A DNA stretch of 64,000 nt from JABGQS01 sp963674545 (GCA_963674545.2 CAXXFB010000001.1:2108001-2172000); one strand, 5' to 3'; positions 1 through 9,152 are shown, counted from the stretch's first letter. Made by a program: numbers and translations. Notes: a model not told the origin generated them from the letters alone.

Positions 1-1
1 C

Positions 2-526
2 TTCGTATGGTACGGCCTTGACAAGCAAAGCATTCTCGAAACTGCATTCAGCTTTTTTGGAATACTCACCGGAACTCTCATCGCAGCCCAAGGTGTCTTT
101 ACGCTAAACAACGTTTCAGCTCACTATATATTCACAACGCTGCTTTTCGCTTCAGCTTTCATAACCGGAGCTCTTTACGTAGTCGTATCGCTTCTTCCCG
201 GAAGCCTTGGCAAAGCAAGTCTTGCAGGAATGCTGACAGCTTTTGCGGCGGCGGCGGCCGGTGCAGTTTTCGCCGTCTTCGTACAGATAGGCAACATGCC
301 CTACATACTCGGCGTTCCATTTGCTACGCGTATAAAGGTTATACCGTTCGCAATAGTCGAATGGGCAGCTCTTCTTCTGCTTTTTGCCTTCATCGGCATG
401 CTTTGCGTCAAAATGATACTGTCAGCGCTGAAAGAAGAAGGCTCCGGCGAAACAGGCGGACTTAAAATCAAAAAACCGTCTTTTGGATTAAAAAAGAAAA
501 AGCAGGAAGAAACCCTGGATTTCTGA
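2..526 (+). CDS. Membrane protein of unknown function (5' end outside window)
   Basis: The frame is open from base 2, so the gene begins upstream of the window and only about 174 C-terminal residues are visible. An internal ATG at 230 is not a credible start because the same hydrophobic reading continues upstream of it. At least four hydrophobic segments can be seen, including FTTLLFASAFITGALYVVV and FAIVEWAALLLLFAFIGML, followed by a Lys-rich cytoplasmic tail ending KKKKQEETLDF. I recognise no family motif. The next gene starts 5 nt after the stop, so the two are probably co-transcribed. Confidence 0.6.
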   Translation, partial: FVWYGLDKQSILETAFSFFGILTGTLIAAQGVFTLNNVSAHYIFTTLLFASAFITGALYVVVSLLPGSLGKASLAGMLTAFAAAAAGAVFAVFVQIGNMPYILGVPFATRIKVIPFAIVEWAALLLLFAFIGMLCVKMILSALKEEGSGETGGLKIKKPSFGLKKKKQEETLDF

Positions 527-531
527 TTAAA

Positions 532-2205
532 ATGAAGAAAATCACACTGTGCGCTTTCGGCGCAAGATATTCACACAGCAATATGGCACTGCACTGTCTT
601 AAGAGCGCAGTGCCTTTTGATTTGCAAAAAAGCATAAGTATACTCGAGCTTACGCAGAACGACAGGCTAAGCTATGCCGTCGAAAAAATCGCTGAAAGCG
701 AGCCGGACGCCATCGGTTTTTCGTGTTATATCTGGAGCATAGATATGGTGCTGCGCGCTGCTTCCAGCATAAAGAAGATAATGCCCGGTTGTTTAATATT
801 GCTAGGCGGCCCGGAAGCAGGCCCTGCTGCACATGAGCTGATGACGCAGCACAGTTTCATAGATATGATAATCCTCGGCGAGGGCGAAGTGCCTTTTGCC
901 CGTTTTTTTAGCAGCTTTAACAGCGGGCAAAGCATACTCGAAACACCGTCCGCCTGCATAAGACACGGAAATGATATCATAACCACTCCGCAAGTACAGC
1001 TGCCGGAGCTAGACAGTCTGCCTTTCATCTACAGCGATATGAGCGGCTTTAAAAACAAGGCTGTCTATTACGAGACAAGCCGTGGATGTCCATACCGCTG
1101 CGCATACTGCATGTCGGCATCTGGCGGTACTCGTTTTTTGTCGCTTGAACGTGTGCGCAGTGAGCTTGAGTTCTTCTTAGCATCAAACGTTAAACGTGTA
1201 AAACTCGTCGACAGAACGTTCAACTATCCTGCCCAGCGCGCTTATGATATATTCAGCATGCTTATCAAACTATCGGAAAAGTATCCGCAGGCTTATACGA
1301 ATTTTCATTTCGAGGTTTCTGCCTGTCTGCTGACAGATGATATTTTAGAGCTTCTCAGTACAGCAAAGCCGGGGCTTATACAACTGGAGATCGGAGTGCA
1401 GTCTACCAATGAAGAAACGCTGCGCGCTATAAACCGCAGTCACGACTTAAAAAAGCTTATGGACAGCACCCGCCGCCTGTGCGAAATGGGAAACATACAC
1501 GTACATACAGACCTCATCGCCGGGCTTCCGATGGAGGACTACGTAAGCTTTTCAAAATCGTTCGACGATGTTTACTCCCTCGGGGCAGAGCAGCTTCAGC
1601 TCGGGTTTTTAAAAGTGCTGACCGGCTCGCCCATGCACGACATGGCAAAAAAATACGGCATCGAATATACAAGCTATCCGCCCTATGAGGTGCTTAAAAC
1701 GGATGTCCTCTCATATAAGCAGCTTCAGCGGCTGCATAAGATCGCAGATCTTGTAGACACACTGCACAATTCGGGCAATTTTAAGAAAACGCTGGAGACG
1801 ATAATAGAAGACTCTGCTTTCTCATTCTTTGAAAGCTTTGCAGATTATGCACAAAGCAAAGGATATTTCGACCGGCCGCAGCCAAAACAGCGTGTTTTTG
1901 AGCTGCTACTTGCCTATTGCGATAATGATAAAAAAGCAGCCGAAGCGCTTTTATACGACTGGCTGATGAACGAAAAACCGGGCAGGCTGCCCGCCGGGCT
2001 TATACCGCAGCTGCCTGATAAAGAAAAATTAAAAGCATTCTTTGCTGACCAGAATAGCTTGCCGCACTACTCCGCACTTTCGCCCAAAGAAAAAAACAGC
2101 CGGTGCTTTGTCTGCGTGTTCGAAAAGCTCTTCGGACAAAAAACCACCGTTCTTTTCGACTACCATGAAAACAAATACACGACCGCCCACAAAATCAAAT
2201 TATAG
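532..2205 (+). CDS. B12-binding-domain radical SAM protein (DUF4080-type)
   Basis: The 557-aa protein has the three-part build of cobalamin-dependent radical SAM enzymes. An N-terminal Rossmann-like B12-binding region (about 1-140, with IGFSCYIWS and LLGGPEAGP) is followed by a radical SAM core whose iron-sulfur motif GCPYRCAYC places Cys near 185, 189 and 192. A C-terminal region of about 200 residues resembles DUF4080. Members use S-adenosylmethionine and a 4Fe-4S cluster for radical chemistry, often methylation, but the substrate of this subfamily is unknown. The start lies 5 nt after the preceding stop. Confidence 0.85.
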   Translation: MKKITLCAFGARYSHSNMALHCLKSAVPFDLQKSISILELTQNDRLSYAVEKIAESEPDAIGFSCYIWSIDMVLRAASSIKKIMPGCLILLGGPEAGPAAHELMTQHSFIDMIILGEGEVPFARFFSSFNSGQSILETPSACIRHGNDIITTPQVQLPELDSLPFIYSDMSGFKNKAVYYETSRGCPYRCAYCMSASGGTRFLSLERVRSELEFFLASNVKRVKLVDRTFNYPAQRAYDIFSMLIKLSEKYPQAYTNFHFEVSACLLTDDILELLSTAKPGLIQLEIGVQSTNEETLRAINRSHDLKKLMDSTRRLCEMGNIHVHTDLIAGLPMEDYVSFSKSFDDVYSLGAEQLQLGFLKVLTGSPMHDMAKKYGIEYTSYPPYEVLKTDVLSYKQLQRLHKIADLVDTLHNSGNFKKTLETIIEDSAFSFFESFADYAQSKGYFDRPQPKQRVFELLLAYCDNDKKAAEALLYDWLMNEKPGRLPAGLIPQLPDKEKLKAFFADQNSLPHYSALSPKEKNSRCFVCVFEKLFGQKTTVLFDYHENKYTTAHKIKL

Positions 2206-2275
2206 CAGGCATTCCTGCAGGCGTTTGTCTTTTCACTTTTCGCACTGCTGCCTGCAGCTCTCCTTAATGTTTTAA

Positions 2276-2764
2276 CTACAGAAAATCTATAGACGAAAAA
2301 TCTATACAGCCGTCTTCATTTACGATCCCTTCATCTGCATGCACGTATTCTATTTTGCCTACGAACATCTCATGCGAGCCCGTCATTATAGAATCGACTA
2401 TCGTACACTCTATGTTTACCGGACAATCGTCAAGAACGGGTGCGCTTACCTTTACGCCGTCGCTCTTCGCTGCTCCCGAAACCTCGAATTTGTCTTCGTC
2501 ACGCCCGCTTTTGCTTCCCATATAATCAAAAAGCTCTTTGTTGTCTGCGCCGCACAGGTTTACTACAAAACATCCCGAATCCTTTATCAGTTTATATGAA
2601 AACCTTGAAGGGACTATTCCCACCATGACCATAGGCGGGTCATAGCTGCAGTTTCCGCAGTACGCTACTGCCAATGCATTTTCCCTCCCGTCTTTGCCCC
2701 TGCAAGAAACCAATACATTAGGCTTCGGGCTCAGGCTGGATTTAAACTCTGCAGATTTTTTATT
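2276..2764 (-). CDS. Flavin reductase family protein (FMN-binding split barrel)
   Basis: The start chosen is ATG at 2764 (MNKKSAEFKSS), which has GGGAAG eight bases upstream; the open frame runs further but without a better ribosome site. The 162-aa product carries the split-barrel flavin reductase pattern: SPKPNVLVSCRG, then NALAVAYCGNCSYDPPMVMVG, then SGCFVVNLC. These small proteins bind FMN and either reduce flavin with NAD(P)H or act as electron carriers; the partner here is unknown. The gene stands alone and converges on the radical SAM gene. Confidence 0.8.
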   Translation of the reverse strand, partial: NKKSAEFKSSLSPKPNVLVSCRGKDGRENALAVAYCGNCSYDPPMVMVGIVPSRFSYKLIKDSGCFVVNLCGADNKELFDYMGSKSGRDEDKFEVSGAAKSDGVKVSAPVLDDCPVNIECTIVDSIMTGSHEMFVGKIEYVHADEGIVNEDGCIDFSSIDFL

Positions 2765-2846
2765 CATCACGACACTTCCCTTGCTGTTATTTTTGCCTTG
2801 CGGCACCAATGAATATGATACCGTCGTAAAAAGCATATGTCAATAA

Positions 2847-2880
2847 CACAAAAATAAAAAGCCCCCGTTTTTTAGGAGGC
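2847..2880 (-). terminator. Rho-independent terminator after dnaB
   Basis: Read leftward, GCCTCC and GGGGGC form a 6-bp stem with one G-U pair around an A-rich loop, followed by TTTTTATTTTT. It closes the DUF2232-gdpP-rplI-dnaB operon. Confidence 0.8.
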
Positions 2881-2890
2881 CGCTTTGTTT

Positions 2891-4216
2891 TTAGTTGTTC
2901 AGCTCAACAAACCTCGTATACTCACCGCGGTAACCAAGCACTATGTCGCCCGTCGGCCCGCTCCTCTGCTTTGCCACGATGAGCCTGATCTCGTTGCTGC
3001 CCGTCTGCTCCGCTTCCTTGTCCCGGCTAAGGAACATGACAACGTCCGCGTCCTGCTCAATACTGCCCGACTCTCTAAGGTCTGAAAGCTGCGGTCTTTT
3101 TGTTTCCCTTTGTTCTACCGCACGTGAAAGCTGTGAAAGAAGCAGTATAGGCACGTTTATCTCTTTTGCCATTATCTTAAGCGAACGTGTCATCCCTGCA
3201 ACTTCCTGCTGTCTGTTTTCACGCTTATTGCTTCCCGTCATAAGCTGCAGGTAGTCTATGACCACAAGACCAAGGCCTTTTTCCTGCTTTAGTCTTCTTG
3301 CTTTTGCAAGCATCTCCATAACGGTGATGGTCGGCGTATCGTCAACATACAGCGGCGCATCTGCAAGGCTCTTTACCGCCTGCGAAAGGTTGTCGAAATC
3401 TTCGTCGGTCACGCTGCCGTGCCTTATCTTTTCGCTGTCCACCAGCGCTTCAGAACACATCATCCTCATTGCAAGCTGTTCTCTGCTCATCTCAAGCGAA
3501 AACAGGGCAACGGGCACTTTGCTTTTTATCGCTATATTCTGCGCCATATTAAGCGCAATACTCGTTTTACCAACACCAGGACGCCCTGCAACTATGATAA
3601 GCTGAGAGCCCTGAAACCCTGAAAGCATGTTATCGAGCTGTTTAAAGCCAGTTGGTATGCCAAGCATCCCCGTTTTGTTTTTAACAGAAGCGCCGATTAT
3701 GTTATATCCGTCAACCAATGCCGGCCTAATATGCTCGAGCGAATCCCTGTTGCGCTTTACGGTAATCTTATAAATGAGGTCTCCGGCACGGTTGATTATA
3801 TCCGCCGTTTCGTCCTCCGAAGACATAGCGTCTTTTATAATATCGTTGCCTACTCCCACAAGCGCACGAAGAAGCGATTTTTCTTCAACGATATCTATGT
3901 AATATTCTATGTTGCTTGCGCTTGGCACGCTGGCTGAAAGGTCAGCAATATAAACGGCATCGTCAGAGCCGGAAATCTGCTTTTTGCGCTCCATCCGGTC
4001 AACGACGGTAACCGTATCTATCGGGTTGCCTGTTTCCGAAAGCTCGCACATAGTCTCAAAAACCTGAGAATTGCGCTTTGAATAGAAGTCCTCTGCCCTC
4101 AGCCTCTCTATCGCAATAAAAACGGCTTTCGGATCAAGGAACATGCTGCCAAGAACGCTTCTTTCGGCTTCCGTGCTGTGCGGCGGAACGTATGCCGCCC
4201 TGGTTTCATTGTCCAT
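2891..4216 (-). CDS. dnaB: Replicative DNA helicase DnaB
   Basis: This is the hexameric helicase that unwinds DNA ahead of the replisome. The 441-aa protein has the N-terminal DnaB domain (PPHSTEAERSVLGSMFLD) and a RecA-like C-terminal domain with Walker A GRPGVGKTS near residue 205, a DYLQLM Walker B and the PQLSDLRESGSIEQDADV signature. The start at 4216 (MDNETRA) sits behind GAGGAA and 10 nt after the rplI stop; an upstream in-frame start would overlap rplI. The rplI-dnaB order is the usual one in Bacillota. Confidence 0.97.
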   Translation of the reverse strand: MDNETRAAYVPPHSTEAERSVLGSMFLDPKAVFIAIERLRAEDFYSKRNSQVFETMCELSETGNPIDTVTVVDRMERKKQISGSDDAVYIADLSASVPSASNIEYYIDIVEEKSLLRALVGVGNDIIKDAMSSEDETADIINRAGDLIYKITVKRNRDSLEHIRPALVDGYNIIGASVKNKTGMLGIPTGFKQLDNMLSGFQGSQLIIVAGRPGVGKTSIALNMAQNIAIKSKVPVALFSLEMSREQLAMRMMCSEALVDSEKIRHGSVTDEDFDNLSQAVKSLADAPLYVDDTPTITVMEMLAKARRLKQEKGLGLVVIDYLQLMTGSNKRENRQQEVAGMTRSLKIMAKEINVPILLLSQLSRAVEQRETKRPQLSDLRESGSIEQDADVVMFLSRDKEAEQTGSNEIRLIVAKQRSGPTGDIVLGYRGEYTRFVELNN

Positions 4217-4226
4217 AAAGCTTCCT

Positions 4227-4679
4227 CTATTCTTCGAGTGCCTCCACAACAACTATAATATCCGATGATATGCCTGCGTGCACCTTTATCTGGACCTGGT
4301 GCTCGCCAAGGTCTTTTATATGCTCCGGCATAACTATCTTTTTCTTGTCTATCTCAATGCCCTGCTGATCTAGTATCGCAGCCGAGACTTCCGCAGAAGT
4401 GACAGAGCCAAACAACCTTCCGTTTTCACCGCACTTTTCCTTCACGACGATCTTCATACCGCTTAATTTGTCTGCAGCTTCCTGTGCGGAAAGGCGTTCG
4501 AGCATCTTTCTTTTCTCAATAGCCTTCTGCTGCTGTTTTGCCATGTCAAGGTTCTGTTTGGTCGCTTCTTTGGCAAGCCCTTTTGGCAGAAGGAAATTCC
4601 TTGCGTAACCATCGCTGACGTTTACGATATCTCCTTTGTAGCCTTTACCTTTAACGTCCGCATTCAAAATCACTTTCAT
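4227..4679 (-). CDS. rplI: 50S ribosomal protein L9
   Basis: The 150-aa protein matches L9 in length and layout. The N-terminal domain MKVILNADVKGKGYKGDIVNVSDGYARN contains the conserved NFLLPKGLA stretch, a long charged central helix follows (about 45-80), and a C-terminal RNA-binding domain has NGRLFGSVTSAEV. L9 binds 23S rRNA domain V near the L1 stalk. The gene sits between gdpP and dnaB with short gaps, consistent with one transcript. Confidence 0.98.
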   Translation of the reverse strand: MKVILNADVKGKGYKGDIVNVSDGYARNFLLPKGLAKEATKQNLDMAKQQQKAIEKRKMLERLSAQEAADKLSGMKIVVKEKCGENGRLFGSVTSAEVSAAILDQQGIEIDKKKIVMPEHIKDLGEHQVQIKVHAGISSDIIVVVEALEE

Positions 4680-4682
4680 TGT

Positions 4683-6617
4683 CTAGTCCTCTTTCATAGA
4701 TTTTTCTATAGTTTCTTTCAGCTTTTCATAAGCTTCATCCACGCTGGTGTCAGTCAGCTTTGCCGCTGCCATAGTAGCATGCCCGCCACCGCCCAGAGCC
4801 TCAAGTATAATCTGCACGTTTACTTTACCGATAGAGCGCCCGCTTATAACAGCGTCCGCTCCCGCAGCGCTCACCACGAACGAAGCTTTGTTTCCTCTGA
4901 TGGTCAACAAATCATCCGCAGCCTGCGCAGATACCAGCTGGGCGTTCTGTACATCCGGTCCGCATTTTGCAACAGCTACTCCACCGGGCATCACCTCTGC
5001 GCTTCTCACGATGTCCGTCTTTGAAGCGTAAAGCCCTATGTCGTCCTGTACGAGTTCCCTTATCACCCTTGTGTCCGCACCGCTTCGTTTAAGATACGAA
5101 GCCGCTTCGAAAGTCCGAACACCAGTATTGAACAGAAATTCTTTAGTATCTATTATTATACCGCACAGCAGAGCTTCGAGCTCTATCGGCAGTGTCTGCA
5201 CATCATCACCGAAATACTGAAGTATCTCGGTCATAAGCTCACTTACCGAAGAAGCGTACGGCTCGTGGTAGTAAAGCGAAGTGTTCTCTATGTTGCTTAC
5301 TCCACGCAGATGATGGTCTATAACAACAATGGTGTCTGTCAGCTCCAAAAGATTCGGCCATATCGTATATCCTGCGTGCTGAGTGTCCACTATTATGAGC
5401 ATGCTCATCTGGTTTATGCTGAGTGCAGCCTCCTGCCCCGTGATTATGCTGCCTTCATACTCCGGCGTTTCACTTAGCCTATCCAAAAGCGGCAGTATCG
5501 AAGGGTTGGGGTCTTCTACTACAACATATGCTTTTTTGCCTGCTTTTCTTGCACATGCACAAAGCCCCAGAGCAGAACCCATACAGTCAAGGTCCGGCTT
5601 CTCGTGCCCCATTATGAAAACATCGCTGCACTGCTCCATCAGGTTGCGCAGCGAGCGGCTAATCATCCTTGATTTTACTTTGTTCCTCGTGTTGCTCGTT
5701 TTTACGGAACCGCCGAAGAACTGAAATTTTTCTCCCTGTTTTATGACGACCTGATCACCGCCCCGTCCAAGCGCCAGCTCCATAGCCCTGTTGGCAAACT
5801 CTGCCGACTGTGCAGGCGTTTCGCCTACTCCGATGGCTATGGACAACGTTGGGAACAGCGTTTTCTTAAGCTTTTTGACTTCGCCGAGTATAGGGAACTT
5901 AGACGCCCTCAGCGACGGTAGGTTTCGTCTTTCGAACAGGCAAAGATACTTGCTTCTGCCGATCCTTATGAACGATGCGTTTATTTCACCGGCAAAGTCG
6001 GCTATTTTCTGTTCAGTTTTTGCCACGATGTCCGAAAGTTCAGTCTGTGATATCTCTGTAGACAGCTCATCATAGTTATCTATCTGTATATAGCAGGCAA
6101 CTCCAAGATAGTTTTGGTAAAGATCACTGGCCTTCACCATGCTTTCGGTATCAACAAGCCTGTATATCAGCATCTCGCGTTTTTTATGTTTAACGGAAAA
6201 CAGCTCTTTCTTATAGTGCCTGCCTCTTATCTCTACCATAAGATCTTTGTCCGGCACATCTATACCTTCTACCATTCTGCCTATGCCTGCAAGTGCACCA
6301 TATCCGCCGATCTGCCTGAAAGCAAGGTTGCACCAAAGCACCTTGCCTGAAAGACTGGTCAGTGCTGTGGGTATAGCTGCGGTGTTTACATATGTTGAAA
6401 GGCTCTCATTGTTTTTCAGCTCATCATATACTATCTTCTGCCTGTCGATTCGTCTCAGCTGCGCAAACCCAATGAATAAAAGTATCACTATCACAGAAAA
6501 AGCTGCAGCAGCAATGCCGATGTTGACATCAGCATAAAAAGCAACGCCGCAAAGGACTGCAAGCACAACCAAAAGATATATAAACTCCAGCGTAAAAATT
6601 CTTATTTTACTTTTCAC
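4683..6617 (-). CDS. gdpP: Cyclic-di-AMP phosphodiesterase GdpP (DHH/DHHA1)
   Basis: The 644-aa membrane protein has the GdpP (YybT) order: two N-terminal membrane segments (about 8-52), a PAS-like region, a degenerate GGDEF domain (about 170-300), then DHH (HEKPDLDCMGSALG, VIDHHLRG) and DHHA1 (GGGGHATMAAAKL) domains. The family hydrolyses c-di-AMP to pApA and so affects potassium and wall homeostasis. GdpP proteins have PAS and degenerate GGDEF domains in place of a real cyclase. The start is GTG at 6617, directly after the DUF2232 stop and behind GGAGCAGG. Confidence 0.95.
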   Translation of the reverse strand: MKSKIRIFTLEFIYLLVVLAVLCGVAFYADVNIGIAAAAFSVIVILLFIGFAQLRRIDRQKIVYDELKNNESLSTYVNTAAIPTALTSLSGKVLWCNLAFRQIGGYGALAGIGRMVEGIDVPDKDLMVEIRGRHYKKELFSVKHKKREMLIYRLVDTESMVKASDLYQNYLGVACYIQIDNYDELSTEISQTELSDIVAKTEQKIADFAGEINASFIRIGRSKYLCLFERRNLPSLRASKFPILGEVKKLKKTLFPTLSIAIGVGETPAQSAEFANRAMELALGRGGDQVVIKQGEKFQFFGGSVKTSNTRNKVKSRMISRSLRNLMEQCSDVFIMGHEKPDLDCMGSALGLCACARKAGKKAYVVVEDPNPSILPLLDRLSETPEYEGSIITGQEAALSINQMSMLIIVDTQHAGYTIWPNLLELTDTIVVIDHHLRGVSNIENTSLYYHEPYASSVSELMTEILQYFGDDVQTLPIELEALLCGIIIDTKEFLFNTGVRTFEAASYLKRSGADTRVIRELVQDDIGLYASKTDIVRSAEVMPGGVAVAKCGPDVQNAQLVSAQAADDLLTIRGNKASFVVSAAGADAVISGRSIGKVNVQIILEALGGGGHATMAAAKLTDTSVDEAYEKLKETIEKSMKED

Positions 6618-7664
6618 TTATGCCTGCTCCTTTCCATTTTTTATCCGTTGCCTGAATCCGAAAGCATTCTCAAACAGCCCTATTAACGGAAGCGCTATCG
6701 ACGATAGAAACAGCAGTGATACCGCTATTAAAAGCACTTTTAATCCCTTGCTTACATTCTGCTTATCAAGAAAAAACATTAATAAGCCAAGCCCCTGCAC
6801 CATGAATACAAATATGAATACGTTAAACACCGTAAACAGCAGAATATCAAAGCCTCTCACATCATAGGTGTCTCCTATAAACGCTGCAGCTGTCAGTATT
6901 ATGGCCCCCAGCCAAAATCTCTTTGGCAGTTCATAGTCCATGAATTTTGGTATAGGCGCAACAAACCTTCCCTGTTTTTTCGTCACTGCCCTTGGGATGA
7001 TATATGCAAGATACCCCGCACCCATAGAATATATTATCATTATGTATACTATGGATATGTTAAGCTGCTGCTTCAATATCTCCTGCATTTTCAGTATCGC
7101 ATCTGCCGTCGGCGTAGCGTCTATCGCAGTTTGCGTCACCGCACCACTCAAAAGGTCTGTATAGCGTGCAGCGCTGTATACGAACGTCACCTCTTCATCG
7201 GTCAATGTCGAGAGCTTTTGCCCCAGCATTTCCGCCGAATAATCCACTACAGACATTCCGGACTCAACGTTTACCATAAGAAAAACCAGTGCAGCTCCTG
7301 CCAGCGCAGCGATACCCGAAAGTATCACGCTTGTTCTAAATCGCTTATGGCTTACAATAGTATAGCTTGCCGTCAGCACCAGTGGAATAAATGCCGCTGC
7401 AAGATAAATAGAAACCGATACACCGATAAGCTCTGCAGCTCCAAAGCCTATTACCGTAACCGCAGTGCCATAATAATAACCACAGCTAACATATACATAG
7501 ACCAGCAGAAGAGGCAGTGCAGCTATAAAAACCGGAAGATACAGAAGCGACATAGCGCTTCCAGTTTCACTCTCCGGTAAATATCCTATCATGCTTAGCA
7601 AAGCAAAAAATATGAAGAAGCATACCAGCGCCGTACCAAGCTTTTTTGTTTTTGTTTTGTCCAA
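6618..7664 (-). CDS. DUF2232 family membrane protein (YybS-like)
   Basis: About eight hydrophobic segments and a position directly upstream of gdpP-rplI-dnaB identify the YybS/DUF2232 family, in the same order as in Bacillus. Its function is not established. The start is uncertain. The open frame reaches a TTG at 7727 with no ribosome site, and the TTG at 7664 chosen here (LDKTKTKK) has AGAGAGG only 2 nt upstream. Either way the first membrane helix (LGTALVCFFIFFALLSMIGYL) is included. The stop abuts the gdpP start. Confidence 0.75.
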   Translation of the reverse strand: MDKTKTKKLGTALVCFFIFFALLSMIGYLPESETGSAMSLLYLPVFIAALPLLLVYVYVSCGYYYGTAVTVIGFGAAELIGVSVSIYLAAAFIPLVLTASYTIVSHKRFRTSVILSGIAALAGAALVFLMVNVESGMSVVDYSAEMLGQKLSTLTDEEVTFVYSAARYTDLLSGAVTQTAIDATPTADAILKMQEILKQQLNISIVYIMIIYSMGAGYLAYIIPRAVTKKQGRFVAPIPKFMDYELPKRFWLGAIILTAAAFIGDTYDVRGFDILLFTVFNVFIFVFMVQGLGLLMFFLDKQNVSKGLKVLLIAVSLLFLSSIALPLIGLFENAFGFRQRIKNGKEQA

Positions 7665-7727
7665 AACCTCTCTTTGTCCCACTTTCAAAATTGTTATGTA
7701 ACGATAACGACTCAATGGTTGCCGCAA

Positions 7728-8010
7728 TAATATCGGCCTGAGCCATTACTATAATTATACTGTTAAGCGGACCATGAAATCCTTAATCCTTTTTAGGATG
7801 ATGCGATGTCCTAAATCCTATCATTTATTTTACATACAAACCATACAATAGTCAATGAAACTGACATGCACTGAAGCGTCTGCAACACAATCTTAAGATT
7901 TGCAGATAAAAACATGATGCATTCTTACAAACAAATAAATATAAATTTAAATTCGGCATTTTTATTTACCTTCTTGTTTCACTAAAAAATGCTGCACCGA
8001 TTTTTTTATT
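7728..8010. other. Intergenic region: operon promoter plus AT-rich sequence
   Basis: This gap lies between the DUF2232 gene and the methyltransferase terminator. It holds the promoter at 7827-7855 and, just downstream of it on the minus strand, a 7-bp inverted repeat TTTAGGA/TCCTAAA (7792-7798 with 7809-7815) inside a cluster of ATCCT/AGGAT words. The part from about 7856 to 8010 is AT-rich and I see no gene in it. Confidence 0.6.
7827..7855 (-). promoter_or_regulatory. Promoter of the DUF2232-gdpP-rplI-dnaB operon
   Basis: Read leftward, -35 TTGACT and -10 TAAAAT are separated by exactly 17 bp, a good sigma-A match. Transcription would start near 7820, just before the ATCCT/AGGAT cluster. 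Confidence 0.6.
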
Positions 8011-8040
8011 AGAAAGAAAAAGCCGGCAGAAGCCGGCCTG
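8011..8040 (-). terminator. Rho-independent terminator after methyltransferase
   Basis: Read leftward, GCCGGC-TTCT-GCCGGC forms a tight GC stem followed by TTTTTCTTTCT. It lies just downstream of the methyltransferase stop. Confidence 0.85.
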
Positions 8041-8050
8041 TCTTTCTCAC

Positions 8051-8884
8051 CTACTTATATGCAGCATAAAATGTTATCGTTTCTTCAACAGCGTCGCCTT
8101 TTGCTCTCAGCATATTTGCACAGTTTTCCGCATTGCAAAATCCGTGCTCTTCAAGCAGCGTCATCATTTCGCTTTCCTCGAACCAGCGAGTCCAGAAACG
8201 GTAAACCTCAAATTCTGTTTCATCAATAACTATATACTGGTCAAGCACCACTCTGTCAGTCGGGTAGTTCTTCGTCAATGAAAGGTTCATATACTCATCT
8301 TTTCTCCAAAAGCCGCTATCCGAGCATTCCCAAGTTCTTGCGTCCTTTTTTAATTCTGCAAAGCTTTCGTTATGGACGTCCAGCACAAACACACCGCCCG
8401 GCCTTAAAATTCGATAGACCATATCAAGCAGAGCCTTCTGTTCACTTGCTGACAGCACACAGAAATCGCAGTATATCATTATGACTATATCCTCCTCCTC
8501 TTTTCCGCCAAGCTCCAGATAGTTCATGCACCTGTAGTCTATCTTTAGCCCTTGTTTCTTTGCAGTATCTTTAGCATGTTCAATCGACCCTCTTGAGAAA
8601 TCGATCCCGGCGCTCTCAAACCCAAGCCGAGCAAGTGTGCTTGTATAAAGCCCTGGGCCGCAGCCAAGGTCAAGCAGTTTTTTTCGGCCTTCACCAAAGT
8701 TATCCTTTATCCATCTGCACAGCTTTTCGATCTTGTTTTTGTTCCTGCTGCCTGTGTCGGTGTCCGGATCAAGGTGCGCCTTTAAAAGCTGTTTCGAAAT
8801 ATACTCGTCCGTCCACATAACAGCGCTTCCCTTTCCATACAGCTTTATATCGCTGCAATATCCAATAGTGTCTTTAAGTTCCAT
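8051..8884 (-). CDS. Class I SAM-dependent methyltransferase
   Basis: The 277-aa protein has the class I methyltransferase core: motif I LLDLGCGPGLYTSTLARLG (about 70-88), the acidic motif AGIDFSRGS and motif IV-V IVIMIYCDFCVLS, with RPGGVFVLDVHNE downstream. The substrate cannot be told from sequence. The start (MELKD) is firm because AAAAGGAG lies 7 nt upstream. The transcript leader is unusual: a 240-nt segment closed by a perfect 12-bp stem ends just upstream of the ribosome site, so expression may be RNA-controlled. Confidence 0.85.
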   Translation of the reverse strand: MELKDTIGYCSDIKLYGKGSAVMWTDEYISKQLLKAHLDPDTDTGSRNKNKIEKLCRWIKDNFGEGRKKLLDLGCGPGLYTSTLARLGFESAGIDFSRGSIEHAKDTAKKQGLKIDYRCMNYLELGGKEEEDIVIMIYCDFCVLSASEQKALLDMVYRILRPGGVFVLDVHNESFAELKKDARTWECSDSGFWRKDEYMNLSLTKNYPTDRVVLDQYIVIDETEFEVYRFWTRWFEESEMMTLLEEHGFCNAENCANMLRAKGDAVEETITFYAAYK

Positions 8885-8906
8885 AGTTTTCTCCTTTTAT
8901 AATATA

Positions 8907-9146
8907 TGCAGTAACGATGGTTTGTTTGTTCTCTGCTTTTTAGCAAAACAAAAAAGCAGCTTGAGAAATCTACTAGCCCCACTGTCTTATAACCAAAAAC
9001 ACACCCTGCGGTTTTCGCCGCACAGCTTTGCTTGATTATTCAGAAAGCAGGCTTTAAGATTTTCTCCAACTACTTATACTACCTGAAACTTATAGCACTA
9101 AGAGGCCGGACGGTTCACCGCCTTTTAAATTATTATCGTTACTGCA
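8907..9146 (-). ncRNA. Candidate structured leader RNA or small RNA closed by a 12-bp stem
   Basis: On the minus strand the segment begins TGCAGTAACGAT (9146-9135) and ends with its exact complement ATCGTTACTGCA (8918-8907), 216 nt apart. Inside are smaller stems: GGCGG-UGAA-CCGUC, UUCAG/CUGAA, GCGG-CGAAAA-CCGC and CUGCUUUUU/AAAAAGCAG. A promoter at 9153-9181 would start the RNA almost exactly at the first base of the closing stem. The ribosome site of the methyltransferase begins about 10 nt after the 3' arm. No coding frame fills the segment. I recognise no known riboswitch core in it. It could be a cis-acting leader or a stable RNA such as a 6S- or raiA-like RNA. Confidence 0.5.
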
Positions 9147-9152
9147 ATACTT

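Noticed and set aside
230..526. Separate 98-aa membrane gene starting at 230
   Set aside because: The frame is open back to base 2 with continuous membrane-protein sequence, so this is the end of a longer gene.
8931..8967. CTGCTTTTT/AAAAAGCAG hairpin as a terminator ahead of the methyltransferase
   Set aside because: On the minus strand it is followed by AGAACAAACA with no T run, and it lies inside the 12-bp-stem leader.
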